DNA of 64,000 nucleotides from Blastobasis lacticolella (GCA_905147135.1 LR990060.1:13098001-13162000), one strand, 5' to 3'; shown: positions 41,495 to 53,049, counted from the first letter of the stretch. Numbers and translations: made by a program. Notes: generated by a model from the letters alone, not told the origin.

Positions 41495-41712
41495 AGAACT
41501 GTGCGGTTCCAAAATAACTTTCTCCCACGCATATTAAGGTTGTGGAATGAACTATCTGGAGAGGTTTTCCCTGGAGAGTACAACATGGAGTTCTTCAAGA
41601 AAAGGGTGAAAAGATTTTTACGGGGTCGGCAACGCGTGGGTGCTGCCCCTGGCATTGCAATCCATAGGCAACGGTGCTGGTAAGCTTGTTTGCCACTTTA
41701 GCGGTATAAAAA
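41495..41712 (+). mobile_element. LINE-A 3' end
   Basis: Encodes LRLWNELSGEVFPGEYNM and FLRGRQRVGAAPGIA, then a shortened tail GTAAGCTTGTTTGCCACTTT and an A-rich end. Confidence 0.8.
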
Positions 41713-41829
41713 ATAATTTATAAATTGAATAGCTGTAGTTTAGTTGACGACCAGAATAATAAGGAACCAGATACAACGTTACACGTGCTTTTATAAGCGC
41801 ATACGCAGTGTTGCCATTTTGAGCACCTC

Positions 41830-42141
41830 CGAATATTTCATATTTCATATTTCATATTTATTCATTGGTAATATTTATTACATGTCAATTGTTAAAGTTA
41901 TAAAATGTCACAAATTACATTAATTGTAATACATAAATTTATAATAATCAAATGTCACAAACAAACATTTTTTACCTATCACTATCACAAGTCATCTTGC
42001 ACAATAAGTACTGTAAAAAAATTAAACAATTAAATAAAATTAAAATGTCCATTTCCAAATAAGAATTTGCATTACATTCAACTGTCACAAATTAAGTCAG
42101 TATTTTAATAATAATAATAATAATGTTAAATAAAAAATGGA
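41830..42141 (-). repeat. 3' UTR/tail of the truncated LINE
   Basis: AT-rich stretch with (AAT)n next to the stop and a terminal series of TTTCATA/TATTTCA units near 41838-41865. Similar AAATGTC-rich stretches occur at 12530-12990, 24830-25080 and 30440-30720, suggesting solo tails of the same or a related LINE. Confidence 0.5.
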
Positions 42142-42720
42142 TTAGTCATAAAAATCATCAAGCTTGTAAAACGTTTGCTCAATTAGCCACCACTTTAGTT
42201 TTCTTTTAAAGACACTGTCACTGGTAGCCTCGGTTATGGACCTAGGAATGCGATTATATACTTTCGGGCCCATTACGTAGGTTATTTTATTTGACTTTGC
42301 CAGTCTGCGTGAAATAGGCGCGAGGTCCGTCTTGTTGCGAGTGTTGTATGAGTGGACATCCTCGTTCCTCTTAAAGAGGGCGAGATTATTCCTCACATAC
42401 AATGCCGTTTGAAATATAACCAAAGATGGAAGCGTTAGAATTTTTTGAGATTTAAAATATGGCCTTGCAGAGGTATCCTGCGGCACACGAGCGATTGCGC
42501 GTACAGCTCGCTTTTGCATTCTAAACGCTCTCTCCCAGTCCGCCGCGCTGCCCCACAGCTCAGTTCCGTATTGCAGCATCGAATGCACTAAGGCGAAGTA
42601 GCATGTGCGCACCATCGCAGGAGACACGACGCGCGACAGTCTCCATAGCACGAAGCACGCACCACTCAGCCTACCACATAGCCGTTTAGATAATAGATAA
42701 ATCCATTTATTTTCTACAGA
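42142..42720 (-). pseudogene. LINE reverse transcriptase C-terminus, 5'-truncated
   Basis: The open frame 42651-42142 (169 codons) and its upstream continuation to about 42720 align with the C-terminal third of CR1/Jockey-group ORF2. WRLSR, an LQYGTELWG block, MQKRAVRAIARV and a terminal FYKLDDFYD match the layout in the intact LINE at 18956-20563. No catalytic RT motifs remain; the copy is truncated upstream, as expected from incomplete reverse transcription. The stop is followed on the left by an (AAT)n-rich, AT-rich 3' region with repeated AAATGTCA words and a (TATTTCA)n-like end near 41830-41860. Confidence 0.8.
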
Positions 42721-42870
42721 ATCCAGTGCTGGCGAAGGTTTGCGAATCGGTCGTTGTTTTATTAGGAGTGCGATAAACTATTTTGTAGGTATTTGGCACA
42801 AGTTCCTGTACCTACCTGTTGTGTTATTTTTTTAGTTGTCAATATTGTAAACTGTTAAATAAATAAGTTT

Positions 42871-44149
42871 TTGTTCGATGTTAGCCCAACGAGCCTCTGT
42901 CAACTCCCTACAACTTGAAACAAAATAACTAGTACCCCGAGCTATGTTCTTCTCCAATACCGTCGACACACGTAACAATAAAGCGGGGACGTGTCGCAAC
43001 AATGGCGGAGCGTTCCGTCTCATTGCATTCCGGTTTATTCCGGAGCGAACCGGTTCGAACCGGCTCCAGCTACATTTTCACTTAGATTTTAACGCGGAAT
43101 CCCTGATAACAATAAGCTTGCAGCTCGGAAATGCCACTGTGTCACGGTTTTCTGAACAGAGGAAACTGTAAAAGTAAATGCCAGCTGTGAAGTGTGCTGC
43201 TTTAAGGAGTTTGGCTAAAATACGGTACAGAAATGGCTAGGGAGTTTCGCGTAAGCTACTTTGTTTTGAGTTAAGATCGAGTGAACTATACTAGGTTAAT
43301 GGGCTCCTTTTTCCGCACTTGAACTCAAACTTGGTCCCTTGTACGTAGACTATGCTATATCAACTACTATATCAAAAATAAAGTTAATGTTTGATGCACA
43401 GCGTGCATCCGAGCACCTCATGAGATGACCAGCCACTGGCACTTCAGTCTGACAATCGGTCCGTCTATGTTTTTTAAATTTAGACGACTGAATTTAGCGA
43501 AATTTAATAAGCGAAATTAGATTTACTCGGGTTCAATGAATATTGAGACATTTGCAATCAGTAAACTGTACTTTTCAATTTATTTTCCTATTTCATGAAT
43601 TGTGATACCTATCCGGCTTATCGGGATTGGCTATCAATAGGAAACTGGTTAAAACCAGATCCGCCGTTCTCTGTTCCCTCATTAATTACGTTTCTAAATC
43701 AAGCCAGTCGCGTCCATAATCGCAAATCCGGAGCACAATTAGACCTATAAACATATCAAAGCGACCGCCCGCCAGCACAATCAATGCCGACCAGACGAAT
43801 GGCGCCGAAATCAGCCGAAAATTCCCGATCGCTTTGGGCACACCGCCAAAACGACATCTGTTAGTTTGATCGACGTGACGCTATTGATGTTGCAGCGGTC
43901 TTCTGCCTCGTATTTGAGCGTTTTTGACGAAGTACTTTTTGGGGTCGTCAAATCCAGAATAGCACAAGCTACCCACCATATTTGCGCCGGCAATGACGGG
44001 GTGACTAGGCGGCGTGGGCGCTATGTTAGCGCGGTACGTTTGATAATAAGCTTTCTGTCATCTGATACATCGCGCAGAAATCGCATAAGTCTGTATGGTG
44101 TCTTAAGCGGGACGTACGCTTGTTTGCGACCTTAGTCATGTAAATTTTT
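42871..44149. other. Single-copy-looking sequence
   Basis: No match to the window's repeat families. GC-richer parts at 42950-43080 (CAACAATGGCGGAGC) and 43740-44040; the longest frame (43866-44135) has no domain. Possibly unique host sequence. Confidence 0.35.
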
Positions 44150-44683
44150 TTTTCCTGATGGTAAGGGGTAACTGTCGCTCAACATCTATAATTCATACAT
44201 TTAAGTTTATTATTTTTTAGTTATTATATTTCTACGATAGACTGTGACTGTTAGGTACTTCGAGTTGATGATGAATACAGACCTCTCAAAGTCACAAATA
44301 TGTCAAAACATGAAGCAAATAACTATCAGAACCAAAAAAATATTTTTTGCAAGAACAAAAATGTATTTGGATATTTATTTTCAGGCAAGAAATGTTATTA
44401 CGGTGACATCCATTGTGATTGAGATATTCTCGTATAATCTTTGCAAATAATATCGTTCAACGTTTCATAAAACTATTCGCAGAAGGAGTCTGGCTGGATA
44501 TGAACGCAATATTTTCTATGATATTTCATTTTCCCAGAAAAATAAAACCTTCATCTAACTAAACATCTAAGTTTTCGTAGATTGTTTCATCAACTAGTGC
44601 AAACATCGAACTGCCACCTACTTAAACTACTGATGCAATGACATTGACGCTTCTCAAGGATATTATTGTCGTGATAATGAAAT

Positions 44684-44797
44684 AATCATCTCGGCGTTAA
44701 TGTTCCGGTTGTGCTCTCGCGCACGAGGGCCGTAGTCCGCTTTGACCATGATCCAGGATTTGACAGGTCAGATAATTACAGTGGAGCGACTGTGATG
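44684..44797 (-). mobile_element. SINE-C 3' body
   Basis: ATCATCTCGGCGTTAATGTT, TGCTCTCGCGCACGAGGGCC and TACAGTGGAGCGACTGTGAT. Confidence 0.75.
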
Positions 44798-45010
44798 TCA
44801 TGTCAGGTCTGAAGATCGTGGCCATGGTGGGATTCCATTCGGGAATGGATAAATTGTCTCCAGCGACCTCTGTTTGTGGCAGTTTTGGCGATTTGAATGG
44901 AAAGTTGATTTTTGTACATTTTCTAATTGGTCAGACCATGTAGTTTGGGAGCGGCCTAGGTCTTTTGCCATTCTATTTTGCCAACGATGAGCAGTTTCTC
45001 GTGACTGTCA
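44797..45010 (-). pseudogene. RTE-like LINE C-terminal fragment
   Basis: The minus strand encodes TTWSDQL-like, IAKTATNRGRWRQFIHSRME and HDLQT-stop pieces in neighbouring frames, fitting the end of an RTE-group ORF2. It abuts a SINE-C body on its left. Confidence 0.55.
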
Positions 45011-45089
45011 TCCCCAAGCCTCATTAAAGCATACATACAGACAGACAGACACGGCAAGCGACTTTATTTTATACTATGTATAGATGATG

Positions 45090-45195
45090 ATGATTTTTTT
45101 TTTTTTTTTATTTAAAAACTTTATTGCACTAAAAATAATGCAATTGGCGGACTTAAAGCCATCAAGGCTTTATCTACCAGTCAACCAGTACGCCA
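45090..45195 (-). repeat. T repeat tail
   Basis: Poly-T, AAAACTTTATTGCACTAAAA, GGCGGACTTAAAGCCATCAA and TATCTACCAGTCAACCAG. Confidence 0.6.
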
Positions 45196-45254
45196 TGCGT
45201 GAAGCGAAAGAGTAGGAAAGAGTATTTTATAGTTTATTGTAACTATAATTTCTG

Positions 45255-45318
45255 TCTAACTCAGAAAAATCATTTTTTCATTGGTACATGGCCGCAGCGG
45301 GATTCGAACCAGGTACTA
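45255..45318 (-). mobile_element. SINE-C fragment near the head
   Basis: CTCAGAAAAATCATTTTTTC, then ATTGGTACATGGCCGCAGCG and GGGATTCGAACCAGGTACT. Confidence 0.7.
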
Positions 45319-45636
45319 ATCATCATCTTGTGGACATGTTATGACCAAAGTAGCTCAGAACAAACACAATTTAGGTAAACCACCAGGGCCACCTCCTTAA
45401 ATTAGTCGCGAATCGAAGCTCGGAACGACTTAATAAGGCTCTCTCTATAGCGTTTTAGCAATTCACGGTGTGCAGGCAGCAAACTTTGGATGGGATGGAA
45501 AACAGCGCCCGCTCGCGCGCACGCTCAGTTTATGATCGGATCGTGACTGGCAGGCGCTAACAAGGAAATTGGGGTGCGGCTATAGTGGTAGGCGGGGGCG
45601 GGAGGTGTTTTAAATTTCTCTTCTTTTAATGTATTT

Positions 45637-45815
45637 AGCCCATAACAGTCTTGCAGACTAAGGGCCTCGACAGGGGAGATTATTGCCATCTCCACGATTG
45701 GCGGGCGGGTTGGAGATCGCAGTGTTTAAAATATAACAATGAAAAAAGCTGCTGCCAATTTTCCAGCCTACGGAGACTATAAATCTTTCTTCGAAAACAT
45801 TAGTCTTGTGAGATT
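45637..45815 (-). mobile_element. D fragment
   Basis: CATAACAGTCTTGCAGACTA, GGCGGGCGGGTTGGAGATCG and AGCCTACGGAGACTATAAAT; the 5' end is missing. Confidence 0.7.
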
Positions 45816-45884
45816 CTAGAGCCTAATGTTTCAACAGCCCAACATTGTTGGAGGCAATTGTCATAATTCCATGCTTGCTCCAAA

Positions 45885-46110
45885 AGCGGCACTGGTCTAG
45901 TAGCAGTGCGCTTTAGAGACTGCTTATCAAGGTTAAGCAACAAGAAACGTTCTCGGAGTCCAGGAACTAGATGGGTCGGTACTTTGAGGCTAGTCGAACT
46001 TCAGCATCGGACGAGCTCGCCGCTCGTTAGGTGTACCTATACTGTTGTCGAAGCAAGGTTGACCAGTCTTCCGCGGGGTCCCTGAGACTGGTTGAACTGT
46101 CACGGGAGCC
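45885..46110 (+). repeat. 5S rRNA-related SINE-like repeat, longest copy
   Basis: TATCAAGGTTAAGCAACAAG, then GGAACTAGATGGGTCGGTAC, CTCGCCGCTCGTTAGGTGTA and a downstream part CAGTCTTCCGCGGGGTCCCT. The first two segments resemble 5S gene boxes A and C. Confidence 0.5.
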
Positions 46111-46519
46111 AAGCACCCCTTGACGATATACCCACCCAATGGAGATTGCAGATTACATTGATTGAAAATAATTGAGCTACCACACAGTCTCACCGCAAGA
46201 CTGCTGAATTATACGGATATAAATGGAGTACGATAACCCGCTCCGCTACATCCCCCGCTAACGCTAATGGCCGTATCACAGCCCGCGTAGCGACTTAGGT
46301 AAATACTACACTCGTCAACCTCCACCCATTAATCTTGCGCGTACAACTCATTATTTATTATTGGTTATTACGTGTCTATACGTTCTCAAGTCTATTGTAA
46401 GGGGAGAAGAATGGATTTGGCTAACACAACGTGACTCTAACTCTCTTGGAATATGACTCGCTGTTTGGTGGAAGGTGATTTTGTATACGTAGAAGTAAAA
46501 ATGGAGAGGTGTAGGTACC

Positions 46520-47224
46520 TACATATTAGTTGTATACTATAGTTGTAACCGATGCTCTTAAGGCGTGTCCAAACATAGAGCGGCACGTGCGCGGCAGCAA
46601 CACGCGGCATGTCCAGGAAACAATTCTGCCGCGCTCTAGTTAGGACTATTGACGAATGTTTGCGCGGCAATATTGCGCGGCACTTGCGAGACACGCCGCG
46701 CATTTGAATTCAGTCTGAACCAAAACTACAATGAAGGCGGTCAGTGTTTTAGAAGAATGTCCTTGGAAGAGTTTGAACAGTTACATAGCCCACAACTAGC
46801 CATATATTTCAATCAATCTAATTGATGTTTCATTGTCCATTTTTGAGAAGCGCAAACACGTCCAGACAGGATTACGGACGAACGATAACTGCCTGTGCAA
46901 ACACAGCGCGGCACGGCAGCCGCGCACACTTGCCGCTCAACGCAACGATCGCGACGGCTGTTGTACAAACAAAGCGCGGCACGCCGCTGCCGCGCACACT
47001 TGCCGCTCTATGTTTGGACACACCTTTACGCCGAGGGATCGTGAGGAAACCAGCTTATTCAGGTAACTGAATGTGTAACCATGATCCAATTTGGTCAGGT
47101 TCCCCTGTTAACTGGGTCAGATGGCAATCGCTCCTGTAATAAGCTGATCTGCCAAATCTAAGATTATCGTCAAAATGGACGGGCCCTCGCACGAGAACAC
47201 AACCGGGACATTAACGCCAAAATG
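46520..47224 (+). mobile_element. SINE-C split by a TIR element at TTA
   Basis: Left part ends AACCGATGCTCTTA (46560). Right part starts TTACGCCGAGGGATCGTGAG (47026) and runs through GTAACCATGATCCAATTTGG to GGACATTAACGCCAAAATG. Other copies read GATGCTCTTACGGTGAGGG without a break. Confidence 0.8.
46561..47025. mobile_element. 465-bp TIR element, TTA target duplication (Harbinger-like)
   Basis: Ends AGGCGTGTCCAAACATAGAG and, inverted, AGGTGTGTCCAAACATAGAG, continuing AGCGGCA on both sides; inner arms are rich in GCGGCA words. TTA occurs at 46558-46560 and 47026-47028. The 3-bp TTA duplication and length suggest a non-autonomous PIF/Harbinger-type element. The centre (46725-46830) has a short open stretch (begins MKAVSVLEECPW) that could be a transposase remnant, not proven. 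Confidence 0.8.
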
Positions 47225-47691
47225 TTTATTATATTACAGTAAAGATAGAAAGAAAGAAAAAAACACATTTATTACACGTAGACACCACGACACGATAATT
47301 AGGTACAACAACAACAAAAAATAACAAGGGAATAAGCGTAAAAAAAGAAAAAAAATTATACTAATTTATTTATGGGAGTACCAACAGCTATATAAAAATA
47401 AGCCAATTAGAAGTCCTCGTTAGTAACCTCATAAAGCGCAAAGCGCTCAAAGAGCGCAAACACGATGGGACTATCTTGTTGCGTTCCGACTCCATCAGAT
47501 CAGCTCCATGGTACCATATTAACGCATTGTCATCCATATTACACAGCTATAGGTTCCAAGTTTCAGCTTAATAGAACGCAGGAAGTGGGTCAAACAGGCG
47601 TGAAAGTTCTGACCAAGTCATACAAATATTGCAAGTTTAATAATGCTTTTTTTTTGTGAAAACAATGCCTATAGTGCCCTGTGTGTGTGCA

Positions 47692-47817
47692 TTTTAAGGT
47701 TATGTTCCGGGTTTCCTACCGCGTACCTTTGTTGACGAGTAGCCCGATATTTCGACACGGTTGCATGCACCATGGTCACGGGACGACGGGGGGAAACCCG
47801 GAACGTAACCTTAAAAT
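47692..47817. mobile_element. K element, 126 bp with long TIRs
   Basis: TTTTAAGGTTATGTTCCGGG and, inverted, TTTTAAGGTTACGTTCCGGG at the ends. The inside TTGTTGACGAGTAGCCCGAT is inverted relative to 39143-39246. Confidence 0.7.
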
Positions 47818-48954
47818 GTGTAATAATAACCGCGATAGTCTAAAACATTCTGTGAGTATGGGCCCCTGCTAGATCTACAAATTGCTTCAAGACTACTTCT
47901 GCTGGTGACTGTACACCTATCCACTTTTAAACATGTAAACTTTAGTTATAATAATGGTCTCATTATAGTGTCACACACAATAGGCAATAAGGTAAAGTAC
48001 CCAGTGCCTGACACAATAGGGCACGTCGACACTATTGACCTCAGGGGCAGAAGGCACTTTAGTGATTACCTTACTATGCTTACCAAGTAAGGGGACACTT
48101 ACTTATAGCCTGCTGCGTAATTCGTGGGAAAATCTATATTTTTGATGACGAAAATTAAGCATATTTTCCCTATTAAGGTACAGGAATACTAAATTCCTTT
48201 CACAAAAACGATTTGTTGAGGAATGATAAGTAAGTAATGTAAAAACTAGGAAAAATATGTTGAATATTTTTTTTTTAATATTTGAGACTGCCCACGGGCT
48301 GGTGCGTACCTCGGGTAGCGTTAGATCTTGTCAATACAAAGAGGTAATGCCGCCAGCCTCCTAGAAACACAAAAAAACTACCCATTGGATTCAATTTGGA
48401 ATCGTTTTTATGTGTATTGTTTATATATTTTAATCAAGTAGGTAACTAGTTTTAATATTGTATGAGTAACATTCAATATCTTAACAAATTAGGATAAAAA
48501 TACTGTTTAATATTACTATCAAATAATGAAAAAAAAAAAATTAAATCCAAAAAAAATTAAATCCACCTTTCTACAGTCCCCAATTCCATACCTACATTTC
48601 ACACCAACACAAATAACTTTCACCGGCACCCAGCCTGTCTCCGTTACAATGGACCATCGCGCCTTCGCCTTTGACCGCGAGGGCTCGCATTTGGCGTAAT
48701 TACCCTACTTTATGGGCACAGCCGCGCCAGTATCACGTTCCATAGGGCCTAGTACATGTGCACTGGTGTAGGGTACATGTGAAAATTTATAGAAATGTAA
48801 AACTACCCACAGAAAATTTATTATTTTACATAATGATGTAAATAAGTACAGGGTGTCGTAAAAGGCGACTAAAGTGTTAGACGAGACAATGGGCAGTAGC
48901 GTTTTCTTATGCGTGTTTTAAAAACCGAAAAACTTTCTGGCCATGCTATGCTAC
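47818..48954. other. Single-copy-looking sequence
   Basis: No internal repeat matches. 48590-48780 is GC-richer (CCATCGCGCCTTCGCCTTTG) and may be unique host DNA. Confidence 0.35.
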
Positions 48955-49500
48955 CTCAGCCGGACACGGGAAGGAGAGGCTGGCCCAAGAAGCGACGGCT
49001 TGACGTCGCCAAGAATAACCAAGGCATCGGCGTAGGGTTGCGCGTCTGTCGGACTTCTACAGGTTAAATTTCGGAGAGTATGCGAAGCAGCTGCACGAGC
49101 TCATTCCGCCGGCCCCGTTCCGCCATCGGGAGAAGCGACCCGGGCGAGCGCTTCATCCTTATGTCGTGGATCTTCCAGCTATCCACACGAACCGCTTTGG
49201 CTCGACTTTTATAATGCGTGCAGCTAAGGAGTCAAACGCGGTGCCTGCGAGTGTATTCCCTGATCAATATAATCTGGATGCCTTCAAGGCGAGAGTGAAT
49301 AGGCTGTTCCAAGACGGGCATGCTCCATCTTCGGCCGCATCGTCACTTATCAACAGGTGAGATGGCGGTCAAATGCATGTTTTGTAAAATATTAGAAAAA
49401 ATGTAAAAAAGGATGCCGAAGACCGAGCGAGGTGGACCAGGAGTAGCAGCAAGGCGGCCTTCGCGTGCAGCGTGGGGACGCGACCGGGACATAACGTCAA
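48955..49500 (+). pseudogene. RTE-type LINE end interrupted by another LINE 3' end
   Basis: 48970-49042 encodes a decayed RTE C-terminal piece (KKRRLDVA), and 49412-49500 encodes its continuation (DAEDRARW). Between them, 49043-49411 is the C-terminus of a different LINE. That insert runs from a PPAPFRHREKRP region through RFGSTF and a FPDQYNLDAFKARVNRLF motif to a stop at 49360-49362, then an A-rich tail (49380-49410). The insert's FPDQYNLDAFK motif matches the Jockey/R1-group C-terminal pattern. All parts are truncated and non-functional. Confidence 0.65.
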
Positions 49501-49511
49501 GATAGTGGGGT

Positions 49512-49622
49512 TGATGATAAACCTCCGACCCGCCCGCCAAGCATGGAGATTATGGCAAAGCCCTCCACGGATGTGGAGAAGGCTCAAGTCTGTTATGGAC
49601 TGTTTTGGGTGTTGATGTTTCC
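49512..49622 (+). mobile_element. D 3' fragment
   Basis: ACCCGCCCGCCAAGCATGGA, TTATGGCAAAGCCCTCCA and GTTATGGACTGTTTTGGGTG. Confidence 0.6.
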
Positions 49623-50299
49623 CGCAGGAACCACAGAGAATTTCGAAATAAACCGGAATAAGAGTTTGGCCAGAGGAAAGCTTTGTTTTTTAATATGTAG
49701 CTCTTATTTTTGATATCAACAGAGGGTTTGTGAGTAAAACTTTTACTTTGTATTTTGTTTCGTTGGATACATTTAGGTGTATAGATGCTTAGATTTATAA
49801 TGCTTAAATAAATGTTTGTTTTCAATCGACTTTGCTAAATAGCAATACTTTTAGCTTTTAGCATTTAGTAATGAGATCGTTAAAAGGGTATTAGAGATAT
49901 TTTTAGAGGTGGACAACACTGGTAGCGCCCCAGGGGCGTATTTTGAAACCGCTCGCATTCACGCGAGCGCTCGCCTTGTAACATCCCTTGTAGAAAAGGC
50001 AAAATTTCGACCTGCCCACCAGTATAAAAAGAGCTAACATTGCTATGCGCATCTATAGCGACGCTAGTTCATCTTATACTGGTTTTTAGTAGCCACCGTT
50101 AGCGCTGTACGCGGTGGTGTTTGAACAAAACACAAAGCGACCAAGAGCATGTTGCGAGTTACACTTGACTCAACTATTCGCACGTTGTTTGTAGTGATGG
50201 GTTTTTTGAGGCCGAGGCCGAAACCAGATTTTACATTAAAAAAAAACAGATCAATCAATCTGGTATAGTCTGTGTTGTTTTAATCAAAAGTAAATGTTA

Positions 50300-50385
50300 A
50301 CGCATTAGTAGCGTCTTATGTCCATAGGCGGCCATTTTCCATCAGGTGGCCCGCTTGCTTGTTTGTCTGCTTGTTTTTATGTTAT
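50300..50385 (+). mobile_element. LINE-B tail fragment
   Basis: CTTATGTCCATAGGCGGCCA and ATCAGGTGGCCCGCTTGCTT mark the last part of LINE-B. A further decayed piece (49868-49930, GATCGTTAAAAGGGTATTAG) lies to the left. Confidence 0.65.
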
Positions 50386-50542
50386 ATACTCGTACATAAA
50401 AAAGCTTCATACAATTCGGTCACAAACTAGGAAGACAGACCCCCTGTTGGAAACCGGTAACTGTAGCCCGAAAATCCCATTCCAAATTGGAACAAAAGAA
50501 AATAGGCAAAGTTGCGAAACTTGGGCTTCGGTCTCGATCGTC

Positions 50543-50650
50543 CCGGAAGTTCCCATCTCTAGCGAGCTTGGAAGCTCGACCGGAAGCCGGAAGTCGCGAG
50601 CTTGCTCGCTTCCGGTGGCGCCGCCATTGTGCCGGGTTTTGGCGGGAAAC
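50543..50650. promoter_or_regulatory. Promoter-like block: four CCGGAAG motifs and an E2F consensus
   Basis: CCGGAAGT at 50543-50550, CCGGAAG at 50580-50586, CCGGAAGT at 50587-50594 and the inverted CTTCCGG at 50609-50615. GCCGCCATTGTG follows at about 50620-50631 and TTTGGCGGGAAA at 50638-50649. ETS-type and E2F sites clustered with a GCCGCCAT element are typical of housekeeping promoters. No transcript is visible from sequence, so activity is inferred only. Confidence 0.3.
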
Positions 50651-50961
50651 AGCTTCTAAACTATAACGGTCTAAATTGGAATAGGTTAAAAGCTTCGGTC
50701 TTGGTCGTGGGATGTCGTGTGGACTAGAATAGCATCGACCTCTTCCTTTGAACCATCCGTAAGGTGACTATTATAGAACTAGACCGAGTTAGAATAGAAT
50801 AGAACAGAAAAACACAGAAAATACACCACAATAATAAAATAACATTAAAAAGAACTATTCATTATTTTTTTTATGAAATAATGATTATTAGGACTACCTA
50901 ACGTCGATGTTATAATCCAGGACCAATCGATGTACTTTATTCTCGATCTAGGTTCTTGATT

Positions 50962-51206
50962 GACGACCTTAGTGGTTCAGTGGTTAACTTGCCGGTCCGT
51001 CGTCCAGAGGTCCCCGACCGGGCAGAAATTGAAATGATAAATTTTAATTTCTGTTACGGGTCTGAGTGTTATATGTATAATAAATATATAAATATGTATC
51101 TCGAAAGTATATAAGGAGTTTATCAGTTGTGTAGCACCCATAACACAAGTTTTGCTTACTTTGAGGCTAGATGGCGCTGTGTGAATTGTTCAAACATTTA
51201 TTATTA
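50962..51206 (+). mobile_element. SINE-E, near full length
   Basis: Head GACGACCTTAGTGGTTCAGT, body GGGCAGAAATTGAAATGATA and tail GAGGCTAGATGGCGCTGTGT. The B box is degraded (GAGGTCCCCGACCGG). Confidence 0.85.
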
Positions 51207-51587
51207 TAACTCTTTATCCACAGCAATAACATAAAAATTTACAATTTGTTTTGTTTCCAAAACACTTGTTTAAAATACTATGTTTCCGAAATATACATAT
51301 ATTCCCAAATACCCCTATATTCCCAAATACACCTAATACAACAAAAAACACGACCGCACCAATAAATGGGTCAACAATGTATCTCCCGCCTTGAAACGGA
51401 ATCGATATCACCGGGAAGAATCTACCAATTAAATAGACGCGGTAACGAGACACCATAGAGCTAACAATGTTGTGGAATTGACAGTGAGCAGTGAGATGGG
51501 GCGACTGGGGCGAGACCGTGGTAGTTGGGAATTAAAAGAAAGGCATTTCCAAAATAAATCTTACGAAAAATGTTTTTATTCGACTAA

Positions 51588-51760
51588 GGGCCGATTGTTC
51601 AATCCTCAGATAAAGTTCATTTACCCGATAAAGTAAAACACTGCCAAATTAAAACAAACTATAATCCTTTACAATTATGAAGTAATGATACCATTTTATT
51701 TTAGTCGCATTATAACTTATCGGACTGATATGTTTTATTCGAGGATTGAAAAATCGGCCC
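51588..51760. mobile_element. H element, 173 bp
   Basis: Ends GGGCCGATTGTTCAATCCTC and, inverted, GGGCCGATTTTTCAATCCTC; flanks are TAA (51585-51587) and TTA (51761-51763). The inside matches 14228-14436 without the duplication. Confidence 0.8.
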
Positions 51761-51763
51761 TTA

Positions 51764-51870
51764 GTCGGCAAATGAGCTTACGATTCGCCTGATGGTAAGT
51801 AGTTCCTTATTGTATGGACGTTAGAATATTAGGGGTATACCGCGTATTACCTAACCCTTTACTCCTCTCT
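51764..51870 (-). mobile_element. LINE-A tail fragment, decayed
   Basis: CGGCAAATGAGCTTACGATT, CCTGATGGTAAGTAG and ACCGCGTATTACCTAACCC parallel the LINE-A antisense end. Confidence 0.5.
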
Positions 51871-52444
51871 TGAAACACTTAAACGTTTTTATATCTTAAA
51901 GACATTAAATGCAACCAAATTAAAGGTTTGATTTACTTCAAAGTCTTCAAGGTCGTTAATATATTGTTAGTCATCAATTAAAATTCGCTGTGAGGATGAC
52001 GAATAGATAAGGATCTATCGTGAGTTTTAGACAGAGGCAGAAAAAGTTTTAAACGATGATTAAAATTGACAAGCGTTTCAGACACTGAACTTGATGACTT
52101 TCTATTTTTTAGAGCATTTAAATGAAAGCAATTTTTTTTTTCTCACGTAACTATTTTCTATATTTATCTCGAAAGACGCGGTAACGGATAATGGATACAG
52201 AGCCAACAATGTTGTGGCAGTAAATTGGGAAGGGACTGGCGTCTGATTATTGGATTACTGAACCCACTGTTGCTAAAGCGGGGCTATTGGTAGGCTGGTT
52301 ACGTGATGTAATCAGTTTCTAATAAAAATCCAGTCTTTCAATGTATAGTAAAGTATTAGTATTGCAATCTATTTATGTAAGACTGTTCAGAATAATTAAT
52401 AAAAAGATGTTAAAAAATGATATTTCCGTAGTAAGCCGCTTCCC

Positions 52445-52612
52445 GCTGTCTGTCCCTATGTACGTATCTATGAACTCTTAGATTTTTTAAACTACGCAAC
52501 GGATTTTAATGCGCCCTTCAGCAATAGATATAAAGATTCAAAAGAAAGGTTTATAAGCAAGAAAAGTGGGTAAGCAGGGGTAAAGTAGGTGTACGTGAAC
52601 GAAGTCTAGACA
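52445..52612 (+). repeat. F repeat
   Basis: TTCCCGCTGTCTGTCCCTAT, CGCAACGGATTTTAATGCGC, GTTTATAAGCAAGAAAAG and GTGTACGTGAACGAAGTC. Confidence 0.6.
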
Positions 52613-53049
52613 TAAATTGAACACTTTTTTTGTACTCTAGTTGTTATTATGTACCTATAGCAAGAGTTTAGTACTCTATTTGTGAAGACGGTTCAATTAT
52701 TTTTAGTTCGAGCTATATTTCCGAACCTGAGTTATATTTCTCTAACACTTCATATTTCTATTAACCTAATGTTATATTCTAATATAAAACCCTTAGCGTT
52801 AGTAAAAAAAATTCAAACCACATAATTTTAATTCAGAATTTTGGACTACAAAGACAGTTCTATACCTCCCATAGCTCTACGTCCCACATACATCAAAGCC
52901 ACCAACAATACAAATGTTTAATTAAAATAGATGGTCCATTTACATATTTATTGAGATTTAGAGCCTTCGGCTGCTTTGTTGAAGGCTTAGGCTCGAAATT
53001 GTTAAAAAGTAGAAATGAAAGTGTGGATAAGGAATGTTTTTTTATATTT

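Larger units (their letters stand above)
51436..52330 (+). repeat. Two diverged direct repeats around an H element
   Basis: 51436-51540 and 52172-52290 share AGACGCGGTAACG and AACAATGTTGTGG in order. They enclose the H element, a LINE-A tail and AT-rich sequence. Confidence 0.45.

Noticed and set aside
43866..44135. 89-codon plus frame in repeat-poor sequence
   Set aside because: No recognised motif, no codon bias and an opposing frame at the same place; left as unique sequence only.
46822..47070. Two plus frames of 77-82 codons
   Set aside because: They lie across the repetitive right arm of a TIR element and run out into the split SINE; no domain.
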